Positions 9,780 to 20,034 of a stretch of DNA of 64,000 nt are shown here, one piece after another. The stretch covers positions 1 to 64,000 of the forward strand of contig JAFBIR010000003.1 in the NCBI GenBank assembly GCA_021531385.1, in the 5' to 3' direction. Both the position numbers and the translations under genes were made by a program. How positions within the stretch are numbered: position 1 is the first letter of the stretch; every line of letters starts with the position of its first letter. The notes under the pieces are model-generated. The model was not told the DNA's origin. It made no database searches and worked only from the letters and a program-made list of their open reading frames with translations. This DNA comes from Parabacteroides distasonis (GTDB taxonomy: Bacteria; Bacteroidota; Bacteroidia; Bacteroidales; Tannerellaceae).

Positions 9780-9869
9780 CCACATTAGACTCCTTAGAGC
9801 CTAAAGAAAGTGTGTAGCCAAAATGTGTACTTCATTGAAAACCATCATTAAACCATCCTTTTAAAACCA

Positions 9870-10763
9870 TCATTCCGGAAGTGCACCGGTCAACTCATTG
9901 GGTAAAGTAGGCATAGCCCCGTTCTGCGTACAGACAAAGGCAGAGACATCTACCGCCTTGCGATGCGCCTCAGCGATGGGCATTCCCTTCAAGATGCAGG
10001 CCGTGAACGCCGCCGTGAAAGAGTCGCCCGCGCCTACGGTATCAGCCACCTTCACTTGCGGAGTCGCGTAGAAAGACATTCCGCCCGGAGTAAAGACATA
10101 GCTGCCATTTACGCCACAGGTCAGGATCAACATCTTGAGGTTGTAGCGGCCCAGCAGGATCCAGCACTTGCTCTGCAGGTCGGTGCCGGGATAACCTAAT
10201 ATCCGACTGATCACCACTAACTCCTCATCATTTATCTTCAATACGTTGCAACGTTTCATCGAATTATCGAGAATCTCCTTGTTGTAGAAGCTCTGACGCA
10301 GGTTCACGTCGAAGATGATCAGGTCGTTCTCCGCTTTCGGCATGGCGTCGATGAAGCGGTTGATCGTCTCGCGTGAAACGACGTTGCGCTGCGCCAAGGA
10401 GCCGAAGCAAACGGCTGAGGTCTGTTTCGCTAATGCCTCTAACTCATCGGTGAAGGGGATATTGTCCCACGCCACATTCTCCTTGATCTCATACTGGGGA
10501 ATGCCTGTCTGGTCAATCTCCACCAAGACCGTTCCGGTGGGGTAAGGCACTTGGGAGATGATGTGCTTCAAACCCTTCTCCTTGAAATTCTCTATGATCA
10601 AATTGCCCAACGCGTCATCGCCCACGGCGCTGACCACGCAGCTCTTCAAGCCAAACTGTGATACATGGTATGCAAAATTGGCGGGTGCGCCACCCAGTTT
10701 CTTGCCTTCGGGCAGGATGTCCCACAAGGCCTCGCCCATTCCGACGATTATTTTCTCGTTCAT
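9870..10763 (-). CDS. fructokinase, PfkB carbohydrate kinase
   Basis: The 297-residue protein is a PfkB/ribokinase family sugar kinase. The N-terminal GMGEALWDILPEGKKLGGAP and the C-terminal anion-hole/catalytic motif DTVGAGDSFTAAF are intact. In the fructan locus it would phosphorylate cytoplasmic fructose released by GH32 enzymes and imported by the adjacent MFS carrier. It starts 23 bp after the MFS stop and is the last gene of a leftward operon GH32-MFS-kinase, an order I recall from the Bacteroides thetaiotaomicron fructan locus. Confidence 0.88.
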   Translation of the reverse strand: MNEKIIVGMGEALWDILPEGKKLGGAPANFAYHVSQFGLKSCVVSAVGDDALGNLIIENFKEKGLKHIISQVPYPTGTVLVEIDQTGIPQYEIKENVAWDNIPFTDELEALAKQTSAVCFGSLAQRNVVSRETINRFIDAMPKAENDLIIFDVNLRQSFYNKEILDNSMKRCNVLKINDEELVVISRILGYPGTDLQSKCWILLGRYNLKMLILTCGVNGSYVFTPGGMSFYATPQVKVADTVGAGDSFTAAFTACILKGMPIAEAHRKAVDVSAFVCTQNGAMPTLPNELTGALPE

Positions 10764-10786
10764 GATATAATAGGAATTGTTGCTGT

Positions 10787-11980
10787 TTATGATTTAATTT
10801 GTTTGATTCTCGTTGTGAAATAGAGCAGATAGACCACTCCGATCGTCATCACGGCGATGGCGCCCACCTGTCCGAGCGCATCGGCCGCAAAGCCCATGGC
10901 CAACGGGAAGACCGTACCGCCAAAGAGGCCCATGATCATCAAGCCGGAGATCTCGTTCTTCTCGTCCGGCGAAGAGAGCAGCGCCTGCGCGAAGATGATG
11001 GAGAAGACATTGGAGTTGCCGAAGCCGATCAAGCCGATACCGACATAGATCGGTATGAGGGTGTCACAGACGAAGAGCATGCCCATGGCCAGGAGCATCA
11101 TCGCCACGCTGAAGCCAAAGAAGGACTTAGCGGACACCTTGTTGAGGATGAACGCGCCAGAGAAGCAGCCCAGCGTACGGAAGATGAAATAGATGCTCGT
11201 CGCGAAGCCTGCCTCCTCGAGCGGCAACGAGAGTCGCTCCATGAGGATCTTCGGAGCGGTCGTGTTGGTTCCCACGTCAATGCCCACATGGCACATGATG
11301 CCGAGGAAGCAGAGCAGGATGAAGGGGCTGCCCAGCAGCTTGAGGCATTCAACGATGCCCGATGCCTTGTCCGGTCGCTCCTCCTGGATCGGCGTGGCCG
11401 ACAGGATGGAGATAGAGAGGAAGCTGATCACGGCATAGATCACCAAGAAGGCGCGCCAACCGAGTCCGAAGGTGGGCAATACCGCCGTCGCTCCCCAAGC
11501 CGCCAAGATCGGGGCGAGGAAAGAGGCGATTGCCTTCACGAACTGACCGAAGGTGAGCGTAGAGGCGAGCTTGTCCGCACGGATCAAGTTAGTCACCAAC
11601 GGATTGAGCGAAGTCTGCATGATGGCGTTGCCGATACCCAAGAGGGAGAAAGAGGCCAACATAATGCCATAGCTGTCATCGAAGAGCGGCAGTATGAGCG
11701 AGATCGTGGTCACCACGAGGCTCACCAATACCGTATTCTTTCGTCCGATCTTGTTCATCAACATGCCGGTCGGCACGGAGAAGATCAAGAACCAGAAGAA
11801 AACCAACGAGGGGAAAAGGTTGGCCTCCGCATCGGTGAGGCCTAAATCCTTTTGCACATAATTAGAAGCTGTACCGACCAGATCAACAAAGCCCATAGCG
11901 AAGAAACAGAGCATGACCGGCGCGATCATCATCAGGAAGCTCTTCTTCCCGGTGGATAATGGTTGTGTGTTATTCATCAT
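10787..11980 (-). CDS. MFS sugar (probably fructose) transporter
   Basis: The 397-residue protein has about 12 hydrophobic segments and an MFS loop signature (GMLMNKIGRKNTVL) between helices 2 and 3. Position between GH32 and fructokinase genes implies inner-membrane import of fructose from the periplasm. The gene starts 11 bp after the GH32 stop. Specificity is inferred from context, not from residues. Confidence 0.85.
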   Translation of the reverse strand: MMNNTQPLSTGKKSFLMMIAPVMLCFFAMGFVDLVGTASNYVQKDLGLTDAEANLFPSLVFFWFLIFSVPTGMLMNKIGRKNTVLVSLVVTTISLILPLFDDSYGIMLASFSLLGIGNAIMQTSLNPLVTNLIRADKLASTLTFGQFVKAIASFLAPILAAWGATAVLPTFGLGWRAFLVIYAVISFLSISILSATPIQEERPDKASGIVECLKLLGSPFILLCFLGIMCHVGIDVGTNTTAPKILMERLSLPLEEAGFATSIYFIFRTLGCFSGAFILNKVSAKSFFGFSVAMMLLAMGMLFVCDTLIPIYVGIGLIGFGNSNVFSIIFAQALLSSPDEKNEISGLMIMGLFGGTVFPLAMGFAADALGQVGAIAVMTIGVVYLLYFTTRIKQIKS

Positions 11981-11991
11981 TTCCTCCTATC

Positions 11992-13845
11992 TTATTTCTG
12001 GGTCGGTTGAATCGAGTAAACTTGCAAATTGGTCACCTTCGCCTTGCCACCTGCTGATTCCAGCGAGAGTGTGGTATAGGGAGCCGTGGGGAAGACCAGG
12101 TTGGTCATGGCGAAGCGGCCATCCTGCTCAAACAGCTCTATGCTGGAGCGGTCGATGAAGAAACGAAGCTTCACCTTTCCCTTGGCTGAGAAGGTAGGAG
12201 CCACCGTCACGGCCGGGAAATCCTGGCTGAAATCGACCAAACCACTTTGCGTACGGTCGAAAGAGAGCTCCGATTTATAGACACGATAGATCATTTTCAC
12301 CTCCTCTTTTGCCTTGTTGGAGAGGGTCATGACCAAGCTATCCGCGCCACGTGCGTCCACCTCCATCAAGATCTCGCAGATACCATCGTTCTCACGGGGC
12401 AAGGAGATGTTGTGCGGTTTGTCGCCGACAGCTACCCGTTTCACTTGATGCGCCAACTCGCCTCTGAGGGCTGTCAGCTCCGGTGAGGGAGTGGAAGAGA
12501 CATAGTATTGTCCCTTTTCCTCGAACAAGCCCATCTCGCGGGGCAGCGTGTTAGCACTACGGAATTGCATCGTCGGCACCTCCGGTGCGTATTGCCAGTT
12601 GCTCATCCAGCCGATCACGGTGCGTCGGCCATCAGGAGCGTCACTCCAGCTCACGGTCGCGTAATGATCTTTTCCGTAGTCCATCCACTTGGTCGGTACG
12701 TTGCCTTCGGCATCCACATCCACCTTGAAGGTCTTGCCGTCGAAATCGCCTACGAAATATTGCGTAGCGCTACCGCCAAACGGTCCGCCGGGGTTGATGT
12801 TGCAGACCAGCACCCATTTCTTCACGTTCGTGTTCGCTACCGGCAGCTCAAACAGATCCGGGCACTCCCAGACGCCATCTTGCGCGCCCAATCCTTTACC
12901 GAAGGCGCTCTGCAGGGTCCACTGCTTCAAATCGGGCGAGGTGAAGATCAACATCTCATGCTCCAAGGCATGGGCCAACACCAAGGTCCACTGCTTGGTC
13001 TCGTTGTTCCACCACATGTTCGGGTCTCTCGCCTCACTCTCGAAAGGCAACACCGGGTTACCCTCGTACGTGCTGAATTTGTATCCGCCGTCGGTGCTGT
13101 AGGCGAGGCTCTGGATCTGGCTGGTCGCCGCGGAGGTATAAAGTGTCACGACCGCATCCTTGCCGAAGCCCGCGCTATTGGCCACATCCACCGCCGAGCT
13201 ACCACTGAAGATCGTGCCCAATCCGTCGGGCAACAGGGTCGGCTCGTGATGCTCCCAGTGGATCAGGTCGCGGCTGGAGGAGTGTCCCCACGTCATGTTC
13301 TGCCATTTGGAGCCGAAGGGGTTCCACTGGTAGCAAAGGTGCCAGACGCCATCTTTATAGACCATACCGTTGGGGTCGTTCATCCAGCCATAGAGCGGTG
13401 TGTGGTGGTAGGCGGGGCGATACTTCTCCCGATTGTCTGTATTAAATGTATTGCTAATGCTGATGTGTTTCCAGCAGGCATCCTGTTTCGCCTCACGCAC
13501 GGTGGATCGTCCCTGCGGCGTGATCACGTTCAACACGACATGCTTGCCTTGATAGGGGGTGAGATCGAGGGGTACATAATGATCGACTTTCTGCGAGGCG
13601 AGACGTACGACGATGCTGCGCTCCACCTTGCCATTGGCCAACACATGGATGGTGGCCTCCTCGCCTGCGTCCTGCACAGGCAAGAGCAGATACTTGCCCT
13701 GCTCCGTCACTCTGACGAGCGTATTATTGGTGCCGAGATGCTCCACGCTTACTCCTTTGGATTCTTGTGCGGTTAGGGTAGCAGTCCCTAAACAGAGGCA
13801 GGCGGTCAACCAGCCCAGTTGTTTTGTGATACGGTTCATGCGCAT
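11992..13845 (-). CDS. GH32 fructan hydrolase (levanase/inulinase type)
   Basis: The 617-residue protein has a signal peptide (to about 27), an N-terminal beta-sandwich domain of the kind found on Bacteroidales GH32 enzymes (about 30-135), the five-bladed GH32 propeller (about 145-450) and the C-terminal GH32 sandwich. The catalytic triad is visible: nucleophile Asp157 in WMNDPNG, Asp274 in ARDPNMWW, and acid/base Glu327 in WECPD. It should release fructose from levan, inulin or sucrose in the periplasm. It has no lipobox. It leads the operon with MFS and kinase and is divergent from the hybrid regulator. Confidence 0.92.
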   Translation of the reverse strand: MRMNRITKQLGWLTACLCLGTATLTAQESKGVSVEHLGTNNTLVRVTEQGKYLLLPVQDAGEEATIHVLANGKVERSIVVRLASQKVDHYVPLDLTPYQGKHVVLNVITPQGRSTVREAKQDACWKHISISNTFNTDNREKYRPAYHHTPLYGWMNDPNGMVYKDGVWHLCYQWNPFGSKWQNMTWGHSSSRDLIHWEHHEPTLLPDGLGTIFSGSSAVDVANSAGFGKDAVVTLYTSAATSQIQSLAYSTDGGYKFSTYEGNPVLPFESEARDPNMWWNNETKQWTLVLAHALEHEMLIFTSPDLKQWTLQSAFGKGLGAQDGVWECPDLFELPVANTNVKKWVLVCNINPGGPFGGSATQYFVGDFDGKTFKVDVDAEGNVPTKWMDYGKDHYATVSWSDAPDGRRTVIGWMSNWQYAPEVPTMQFRSANTLPREMGLFEEKGQYYVSSTPSPELTALRGELAHQVKRVAVGDKPHNISLPRENDGICEILMEVDARGADSLVMTLSNKAKEEVKMIYRVYKSELSFDRTQSGLVDFSQDFPAVTVAPTFSAKGKVKLRFFIDRSSIELFEQDGRFAMTNLVFPTAPYTTLSLESAGGKAKVTNLQVYSIQPTQK

Positions 13846-13878
13846 AATGATTTATTGATTACGATTTGATTGATGCCA

Positions 13879-13886
13879 CAAAGCTA
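13879..13886 (-). promoter_or_regulatory. -7 element of the GH32-MFS-kinase operon
   Basis: Leftward TAGCTTTG fits TAnnTTTG. No -33 consensus follows, as expected for an activator-dependent promoter; the 21-bp-spaced repeat at 13915-13947 sits just upstream. Confidence 0.45.
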
Positions 13887-13914
13887 ACGCTTCGCCCTTA
13901 GAAAGGCTATGAAG

Positions 13915-13947
13915 AATGTTGCAAAGAGTATTGAAAATGTAGCAAAG
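13915..13947 (-). promoter_or_regulatory. candidate operator of the hybrid regulator (GH32 side)
   Basis: AATGTTGCAAAG (13915-13926) and AATGTAGCAAAG (13936-13947) agree at 11 of 12 positions and start 21 bp apart, two helical turns. AraC-type DNA-binding domains often use such direct repeats. A related pair with the same 21-bp spacing lies upstream of susC (16804-16836). Confidence 0.5.
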
Positions 13948-13991
13948 GTCAAATTTTGACACGAAAAACATCTTTTTTCATCACAAAACAT

Positions 13992-13999
13992 TACTTTTG
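13992..13999 (+). promoter_or_regulatory. -7 element of the hybrid regulator gene
   Basis: TACTTTTG fits TAnnTTTG and lies 61 bp before the start at 14061. A T-rich tract at 13972-13978 replaces a clear -33 box. Confidence 0.4.
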
Positions 14000-14060
14000 C
14001 GAAACAAGTGATTTCGGCATCCTTTGGAATGCGTTTTTTTAGTTTGTAAATCTGAATGCT

Positions 14061-16796
14061 ATGAGAACCGTAAAATGGCTCCTTCTTCTTATTCCCCTTT
14101 TGGGTGTTCTACTTGCCAGTTGCCAAGAGACGAAAACCTACCGCATCGGTGTGTCGCAGTGCAGCTCGGATGACTGGCGCAACAAATGCAACGACGAGAT
14201 CCTGCGTGAGATCATGCTTCATCGGGATGCCACCGTGGAGATTCGCTCGGCAGACGACAGCAGCGAGAAGCAGATCGCCGATCTACAATATTTTGTGGAT
14301 CAGCATTTCGACGCGATCATCGTGGCCCCCAATGAGGCGGATGCCATCACCCCCATCATACAAAAGATCCACGCACAGGGGATTCCTGTCATCGTGTTCG
14401 ACCGGAACATCCACGGAGATACCTACACAGCCTATCAAGGTGTGGACAATGTCGAGCTTGGCCGCTCCGCCGCCCACTATGCCCGTCACCTGATTGGCAA
14501 GGAGGGAGAAGTCATTGAGATTCATGGGTTGGCCGGTTCTACGCCAGCCATCGAGAGGCACGAGGGATTCGTGGAAGAAGCCGCTCGCAACGGGTTAAAG
14601 CTGATCGCCACGGTGTATGGCGATTGGAACTACGAGGAAGCGGCTGTGATTTGCGACTCGATCTTCCGTGTACACAAAGAGGTGGATTTGATTTATGCCC
14701 ACAACGACCGCATGGCGATCGCAGCGGCGGATATGGCCAAGCGATTTGGCATAGCGGTGCAAGTCATCGGCATAGACGCAGCCCCGGAGATCGGCTTGAA
14801 GGCCGTGGCGGAGGGGAAGATAGAGGCCACCTTCCTCTACCCTACTGAGGGCTATCGACTGATTCGCACGGCATTGGCCATCTTGAAAAAAGAGCCCTAT
14901 GAGCGAGATGTGATCTTGCCCAATACCTCGGTGGTGAACCTCTCCAACGCAGACATCCTGCTGCTGCAAAACGAGTTCTTGAAAGAGGAGACCCGCAAGG
15001 TGCAGCTGCTGAAATCGCAGGTGGATGACTTCTTGACCCGACACGAGACGCAGACCTACCTTTTTTATTTGGTCGTGGTGATCCTGCTGCTATTGTCGGG
15101 CGTCTTCTTCCTCTTGCTGAACGCCTACTGGGAACGTAAAAGATACCAAAAGGAGCTGCTGACGCAGAACGAATTGCTGGAGCAACAGCGAGACAAGCAG
15201 AAGGCGCTGAACGAGCAGCTGAACCAGGCTACCCAGTCGAAGCTGACCTTCTTCACCAACGTCTCGCACGACCTGCGCACGCCGCTCACCCTGATAGCCG
15301 AGCCGGTGGAGCAGCTGGCTGAGGCGCACAACCTCACGGTCAAGCAGCAGACCCTGTTGAGCATCGCCACGAAGAACATCCGCATCTTGAAGCGGTTGAT
15401 CAATCAAATCTTGGATTTCCAGAAATATGAGCATGGTAAACTGGATCTGCATCTGCGGGAGATCGCGCTGGCACCGTTGATCAAGGAGTGGGCAGAGGCC
15501 TTCCAATCCCTCGCCCGCCAACGCAGCATGAAGCTATCTGTTGAGCTTTCGATGGACGACAGCTACACCCTGGCCTTGGATCCAGAGAAGATCGAGCGTA
15601 TCTTCTTCAACCTGCTGTCTAACGCCTTCAAATACACCCCCCAGAACGGAAAGATCTTCCTCCGTTGCAGTGGCGATGACCAGACCTTGACCCTCACGGT
15701 GGAGGACAATGGCCAAGGCATCGCCAAGGCGGACCTCGACTATATCTTCGACCGCTTCTATCAAGTCGATCGGGTGCATCCGCAAGGCTCCGGCATCGGC
15801 CTCTCCTTAGTGAAAGCCTTTGTGGAGCTGCACGACGGTACGATCCGGGCGGAAAGCGAAGAGGGAGCCTACTCCCGCTTCATCGTCAACCTCCCCGTGC
15901 GGCATGTGCAGGAGAAGGGCACGCAGAATGGGGAGTTGCCGCTGTTGACATCAACCGAGGTGGAGCGTGAGTTGAGCCAGATTGAGCAGGAACCCACCGC
16001 CTTACGCCCCGACGATCCGCTCCTCTTGGTGATTGATGACAATGAGGATATCCGGGCATTGGTGGCGCTGTTGATGCGCGAGGAATACAATGTGATCGGT
16101 GCGGCCGATGGCAAGGAGGGTGTGCGCTTGGCCGCCAAATATGTGCCCGACCTGATCATCTGCGACATGATGATGCCGGTGATGGATGGACTGGAATGCT
16201 GCCGCCGCATCAAGCAGGAGGTATCGACCTCGCATATCCCCGTGCTGATGCTGACCGCCTGCTCATTAGATGAGCAGCGGGCGCAGGGCTATGAGAGCGG
16301 TGCCGACGGCTACTTAGCCAAGCCCTTCGACCATGCCGTGCTCAAAGCGCGTTGCCATAACCTGATCGAGAATCGGCAGCGCATCAAGCAGCTCTGGACA
16401 CAGCACACAGGCAGCAGCGTAGTCCAGATAGAGACATCCGCTCCCAAACCGGCCACGACCGGCGATGTGGAGAATGCCTTCTATGCCCGCTTCTTAGAGA
16501 TTGTACAGGCGGAGATGGGCAATGCGGAGCTGAGCGTGGATCAGTTAGCCGCCCAGATGGGATTGGGACGCTCCCAGTTCTACCGCAAGATCAAGGCGCT
16601 GACCAACTGCTCACCGGTGGAGCTGCTGCGCAACCTGCGCCTGAAGCGGGCTCGTGATCTCCTGCTGACCACCGACAAGAGCGTGAGCGAGATCGCCTAT
16701 GAGGTGGGCTTCTCCGCACCGGCCTATTTCACCCGCTGCTACCGGGAGGCCTACAACGAGACACCGACCGATTTGCGGGAAAAAACGGGCAGTTGA
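14061..16796 (+). CDS. hybrid two-component system regulator of fructan use
   Basis: The 911-residue protein joins all parts of a hybrid two-component system. An N-terminal signal with possible lipobox (LLASC, Cys21) leads into a periplasmic type I sugar-binding sensor (about 25-310), one membrane helix (about 333-354), a dimerisation/histidine kinase domain (His403 in NVSHDLRTPL), an ATPase domain (NLLSNAFKYTP and DNGQGIA), a receiver (DDNED start, phospho-Asp in LIICDMMMP) and an AraC helix-turn-helix pair at the C-terminus. The periplasmic-binding-protein-type sensor is the fructose-binding class known from B. thetaiotaomicron BT1754. It would activate the adjacent fructan genes. Confidence 0.92.
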   Translation: MRTVKWLLLLIPLLGVLLASCQETKTYRIGVSQCSSDDWRNKCNDEILREIMLHRDATVEIRSADDSSEKQIADLQYFVDQHFDAIIVAPNEADAITPIIQKIHAQGIPVIVFDRNIHGDTYTAYQGVDNVELGRSAAHYARHLIGKEGEVIEIHGLAGSTPAIERHEGFVEEAARNGLKLIATVYGDWNYEEAAVICDSIFRVHKEVDLIYAHNDRMAIAAADMAKRFGIAVQVIGIDAAPEIGLKAVAEGKIEATFLYPTEGYRLIRTALAILKKEPYERDVILPNTSVVNLSNADILLLQNEFLKEETRKVQLLKSQVDDFLTRHETQTYLFYLVVVILLLLSGVFFLLLNAYWERKRYQKELLTQNELLEQQRDKQKALNEQLNQATQSKLTFFTNVSHDLRTPLTLIAEPVEQLAEAHNLTVKQQTLLSIATKNIRILKRLINQILDFQKYEHGKLDLHLREIALAPLIKEWAEAFQSLARQRSMKLSVELSMDDSYTLALDPEKIERIFFNLLSNAFKYTPQNGKIFLRCSGDDQTLTLTVEDNGQGIAKADLDYIFDRFYQVDRVHPQGSGIGLSLVKAFVELHDGTIRAESEEGAYSRFIVNLPVRHVQEKGTQNGELPLLTSTEVERELSQIEQEPTALRPDDPLLLVIDDNEDIRALVALLMREEYNVIGAADGKEGVRLAAKYVPDLIICDMMMPVMDGLECCRRIKQEVSTSHIPVLMLTACSLDEQRAQGYESGADGYLAKPFDHAVLKARCHNLIENRQRIKQLWTQHTGSSVVQIETSAPKPATTGDVENAFYARFLEIVQAEMGNAELSVDQLAAQMGLGRSQFYRKIKALTNCSPVELLRNLRLKRARDLLLTTDKSVSEIAYEVGFSAPAYFTRCYREAYNETPTDLREKTGS

Positions 16797-16803
16797 TAGG
16801 AAT

Positions 16804-16836
16804 AATCGTGCAAAACATAGCAAGAATGGTGCACTG
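16804..16836 (+). promoter_or_regulatory. candidate operator of the hybrid regulator (susC side)
   Basis: AATCGTGCAAAA (16804-16815) and AATGGTGCACTG (16825-16836) start 21 bp apart and resemble the pair AATGTTGCAAAG/AATGTAGCAAAG upstream of GH32. The second half-site overlaps the terminator hairpin arm. Confidence 0.4.
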
Positions 16837-16846
16837 ACCATTTTTT
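16825..16846 (+). terminator. terminator of the hybrid regulator gene
   Basis: AATGGT (16825-16830) pairs with ACCATT (16837-16842) and is followed by four more T residues. The stem is short, so efficiency is uncertain. Confidence 0.4.
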
Positions 16847-16893
16847 AATAGCCTAAGCAACAGACGTTCTACGGAGACGCTACTTGAGGGTTC

Positions 16894-16901
16894 TATCTTC
16901 G
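16894..16901 (+). promoter_or_regulatory. -7-like element of susC
   Basis: TATCTTCG differs from TAnnTTTG at one position and lies 35 bp before the ATG at 16936. Confidence 0.3.
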
Positions 16902-16935
16902 CGGCGAAATAAAATCCTAAAGCTAATAACGTCGT

Positions 16936-19900
16936 ATGAAAAAGGAATTTCTCAGTTTGCTTATGCTATGGATTGTAGCATAAGCAGCGCACGCACAAAA
17001 CATCACCGTGCAAGGTAATGTGGTCTCGGCCACCGACTCGGAGCCGCTTATCGGCGCCAGTGTCGTATCCAGTGTTCAAGAATCTTTGGGAACGATTACC
17101 GACTTCGATGGTAATTTCACGATCTCCGTGCCCGAAGGTTCAAGTTTGACGATCTCCTACATAGGATTCGTCTCCGTAACCGTGAAAGCCGCTCCTCAGC
17201 TCAACATCCAATTGAAGGAGGATGCGGAGACTTTGAGTGAAGTGGTGGTAGTAGGTTACTCTACCGAAAAGAAATCCGATTTGACCGGTTCTGTCTCGGT
17301 CATTAAAATGAAAGATGTGGCCGACATGCCGACAGGTAATGTCATGCAGTCGCTGCAGGGTCGTGTAGCCGGTATGACCGTGACAACCGATGGTACGCCG
17401 GGTGGTCTTAGCACCGCCACCTCTATCCGTGGTGCCTCCTCTTTCCGTAGCGATGCCAACGGCCCGCTTTACGTGATCGACGGTGTGATGACCCGTGAGA
17501 ACCCCGGTACCATTATCAACAGCAATGACGTAGAGTCTATCCAGGTGTTGAAAGATGCCGCCTCTGCCTCCATCTATGGTGCGCAGGCTGCCAATGGTGT
17601 CATCATCATCACGACCAAGCGCGAGAAGAAGGGCGAGGCCTCTGTCACCTTCGATGCTTCATTGACGATGCAGACCTACACCAGTGGCTTGGATCTGTTG
17701 GATGCCAACCAGTGGGGCGATGTCTATTGGTCCGCTTATAAATACGCGCATAACGGGGCGACTCCCGCCTCCTCTGTCTATGGCAACGGTACCACCGCAA
17801 AGTTGCAGACCTATCAGAACCTGAACGGGGCCGATGTGCTGCCGCAGACTACGGACTGGGAAGACCAGATCCACCGCACAGCCTTGATGCAGACCTATAG
17901 CATCGGCTTGCAGAAGGGTGCGGAGAATGGTTCATCTTCTCTCTCCTTGAGCTGGTTAGATCACGATGGTATCGTGAAGGGCACCGACTTCAAACGTCTC
18001 AACTCTCGTTTCAGCTCCGACTATGGCTTCCTCGACAACCGCTTGAAGGCGGGTGGCAACGTAGCCGTGAACTGGTGGACCTCGCACGACATGCCGGGTG
18101 GCATCGAAGAGAACGCCGTGAAGCAGCATCCCGCCAAGGCCGTGTATGACGTGGAGGGTGTCTATGTGGATCAGATCTACGACATCTTGGGCGATACCCC
18201 GAACGCTATGCGTCTGATCGAGAACGCGGCGGCCAACAAGAATGAGTATTGGCGTGTATTCGGTAACGCCTACCTGCAGGTTGAGCCGATCAAGAACCTG
18301 ATCGTAAAGACTAACTTTGGTGTCAACTACTACAACGAGACACACAAGAGCTTCGAGCCGGCTTGGCTGCGTGATACGGTCAACAAGCTGACGCAATCCA
18401 CCGCCAAGAACCAGGATTGGGTATGGACCAACACCGCACAGTATAACTTCGACCTCGACAAGCACAGCTTCATGGCTTTGGCCGGTTTCGAGAGCAAGAA
18501 GTATCACAACGAGAACTTCTTTGGCTACGGTACAGGTCTGCAGATCGAGGATCCCAACTACCTCTACTTAAGCAACGTGACCGCCAATAAGAACGTAGGC
18601 GCAGGTGCCTCCAACTACTCCATGGTCTCTGGATTCGGTAAGTTGAACTATACGTATGACAACAAATACCTCGTTTCATTCACGCTCCGTCGGGATGCCT
18701 CTTCTCGCCTTTCCAAGGATCACAACTACGATTGGTTCCCCTCTGTATCCGCAGGATGGCGTCTCTCTCAAGAGTCATTCATGGAGCCGACACAAAGCTG
18801 GCTCTCCAACCTGAAGCTCCGTGGCTCATGGGGTATCAACGGTAACGACTTGATCGACAACGAGGCCTTCTACGCAAAATATTTGATGAGCCTCGACCGT
18901 GGTTCTTACAACATGTCGGGCGATGGCACGACACTCTCTCCGGGTGCTTACCGTATTCGTACCACCAATCCGGATTTGAAATGGGAGAAGACCTACCAGA
19001 CGAACGTCGGTGTAGATGCCGGATTCTTGAACAATGCCCTCTCTGTCTCGCTCGACTATTTCTACAAGGAGACGAAAGACATGTTGGTGGAGAAGCCCTA
19101 TATCGCCACGATCGGTGAGGGTGGCTACTGCTGGTACAATGGTGGTGAGATGACCAACCAAGGTTTCGAGGGCCAGATCAACTGGCGTGGGAATATCACA
19201 AGCGATTTCAGCTATGATTTAGGCTTCAACTTCACCTACTCTAAAAACAAGGTAACTGACTTGTTGGAGGATATCTACTACACCTACGGCGGTGGTTACA
19301 CCGGCCATACATTGGTAGGCCAGTCCTTAGGTTCTTGGATGGGCTTCAAGACAGATGGTGTCTTCAAGACGCAGGCTGAGGTAGATGAGTATCGCCAGAA
19401 GTATCAGGTAGAGTTTGGTAGCCCGGCCGTAGGTCGTATCCGCTATGTCGATGTGGACGGCGACGGCAAGATCAACTACAACGACCGTACTTGGTTGGGT
19501 TGCGACCTGCCGAAGGCACAGTTCGGTTTCACAGTAGGCGCACAGTGGAAAGGCTTCGACCTGAACATGTTCTTCTCAGCCATCATCCGCGATGCCTTCA
19601 ACAACTCGAAGTACTACACCGACCTCTTCCAGTGCTGGAACGGTAACCACGGCACTCGCCTGCTGGAGGCAGCCCAGGCTTACGACCGCTTCTTGCAGAC
19701 CGGCGTGTATGACTCAGAGACACCGGCGCCGACCACCGACAACTCCAACAACGAGCATGAGGTATCGGAGTTCCACATCGAGAATGGCTCTTTCCTCCGT
19801 CTGAAGACCCTCACGTTGGGCTACACCATCCCCAAGGCGTTGCAAGAGAAGGCTAAGATCCAGAATGCCCGCATCTATTTGCAGGCACAGAACCTGTTCA

Positions 19901-19995
19901 CCATCACGGGCTATAGCGGTGCTGATCCGGAGGGCTTAGGCTATCCTTACGCGTTGCCGCGTAAGTTCACCATGGGATTCCAGCTCGGTTTTTAA
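16936..19995 (+). pseudogene. SusC-like TonB-dependent fructan transporter with premature stop
   Basis: The reading frame starts at ATG 16936 with a signal peptide (MKKEFLSLLMLWIVA), but codon 16 is TAA (16981-16983). It then continues without interruption as AAHAQNITVQGNVV and a complete SusC-family receptor: carboxypeptidase-regulatory-like domain, plug (YSTEKKSDLTGSVSV, SIRGASSF) and 22-strand barrel ending in MGFQLGF. A change of one base (CAA to TAA) would explain it. Initiation further downstream (for example GTG 17008) would give 995 residues with no export signal. SusC would form the outer-membrane pore paired with the SusD at 20035-21801 for fructan oligosaccharides. The lesion is real in this sequence; sequencing error or phase-variable suppression cannot be excluded. 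Confidence 0.85.
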
Positions 19996-20034
19996 TGCAG
20001 TAAACAATCGTTCACCGAAAAAATCAATCAAACA

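Noticed and set aside
10799-13776. Long antisense frames opposite the MFS and GH32 genes (348 and 422 codons)
   Set aside because: They are shadows: composition is Arg/His/Glu-rich nonsense, and the real genes on the other strand have full family motifs.
16825-16846. Only a terminator after the hybrid regulator
   Set aside because: The arm also fits the second half of the 21-bp-spaced operator, so both roles are listed and neither is claimed alone.
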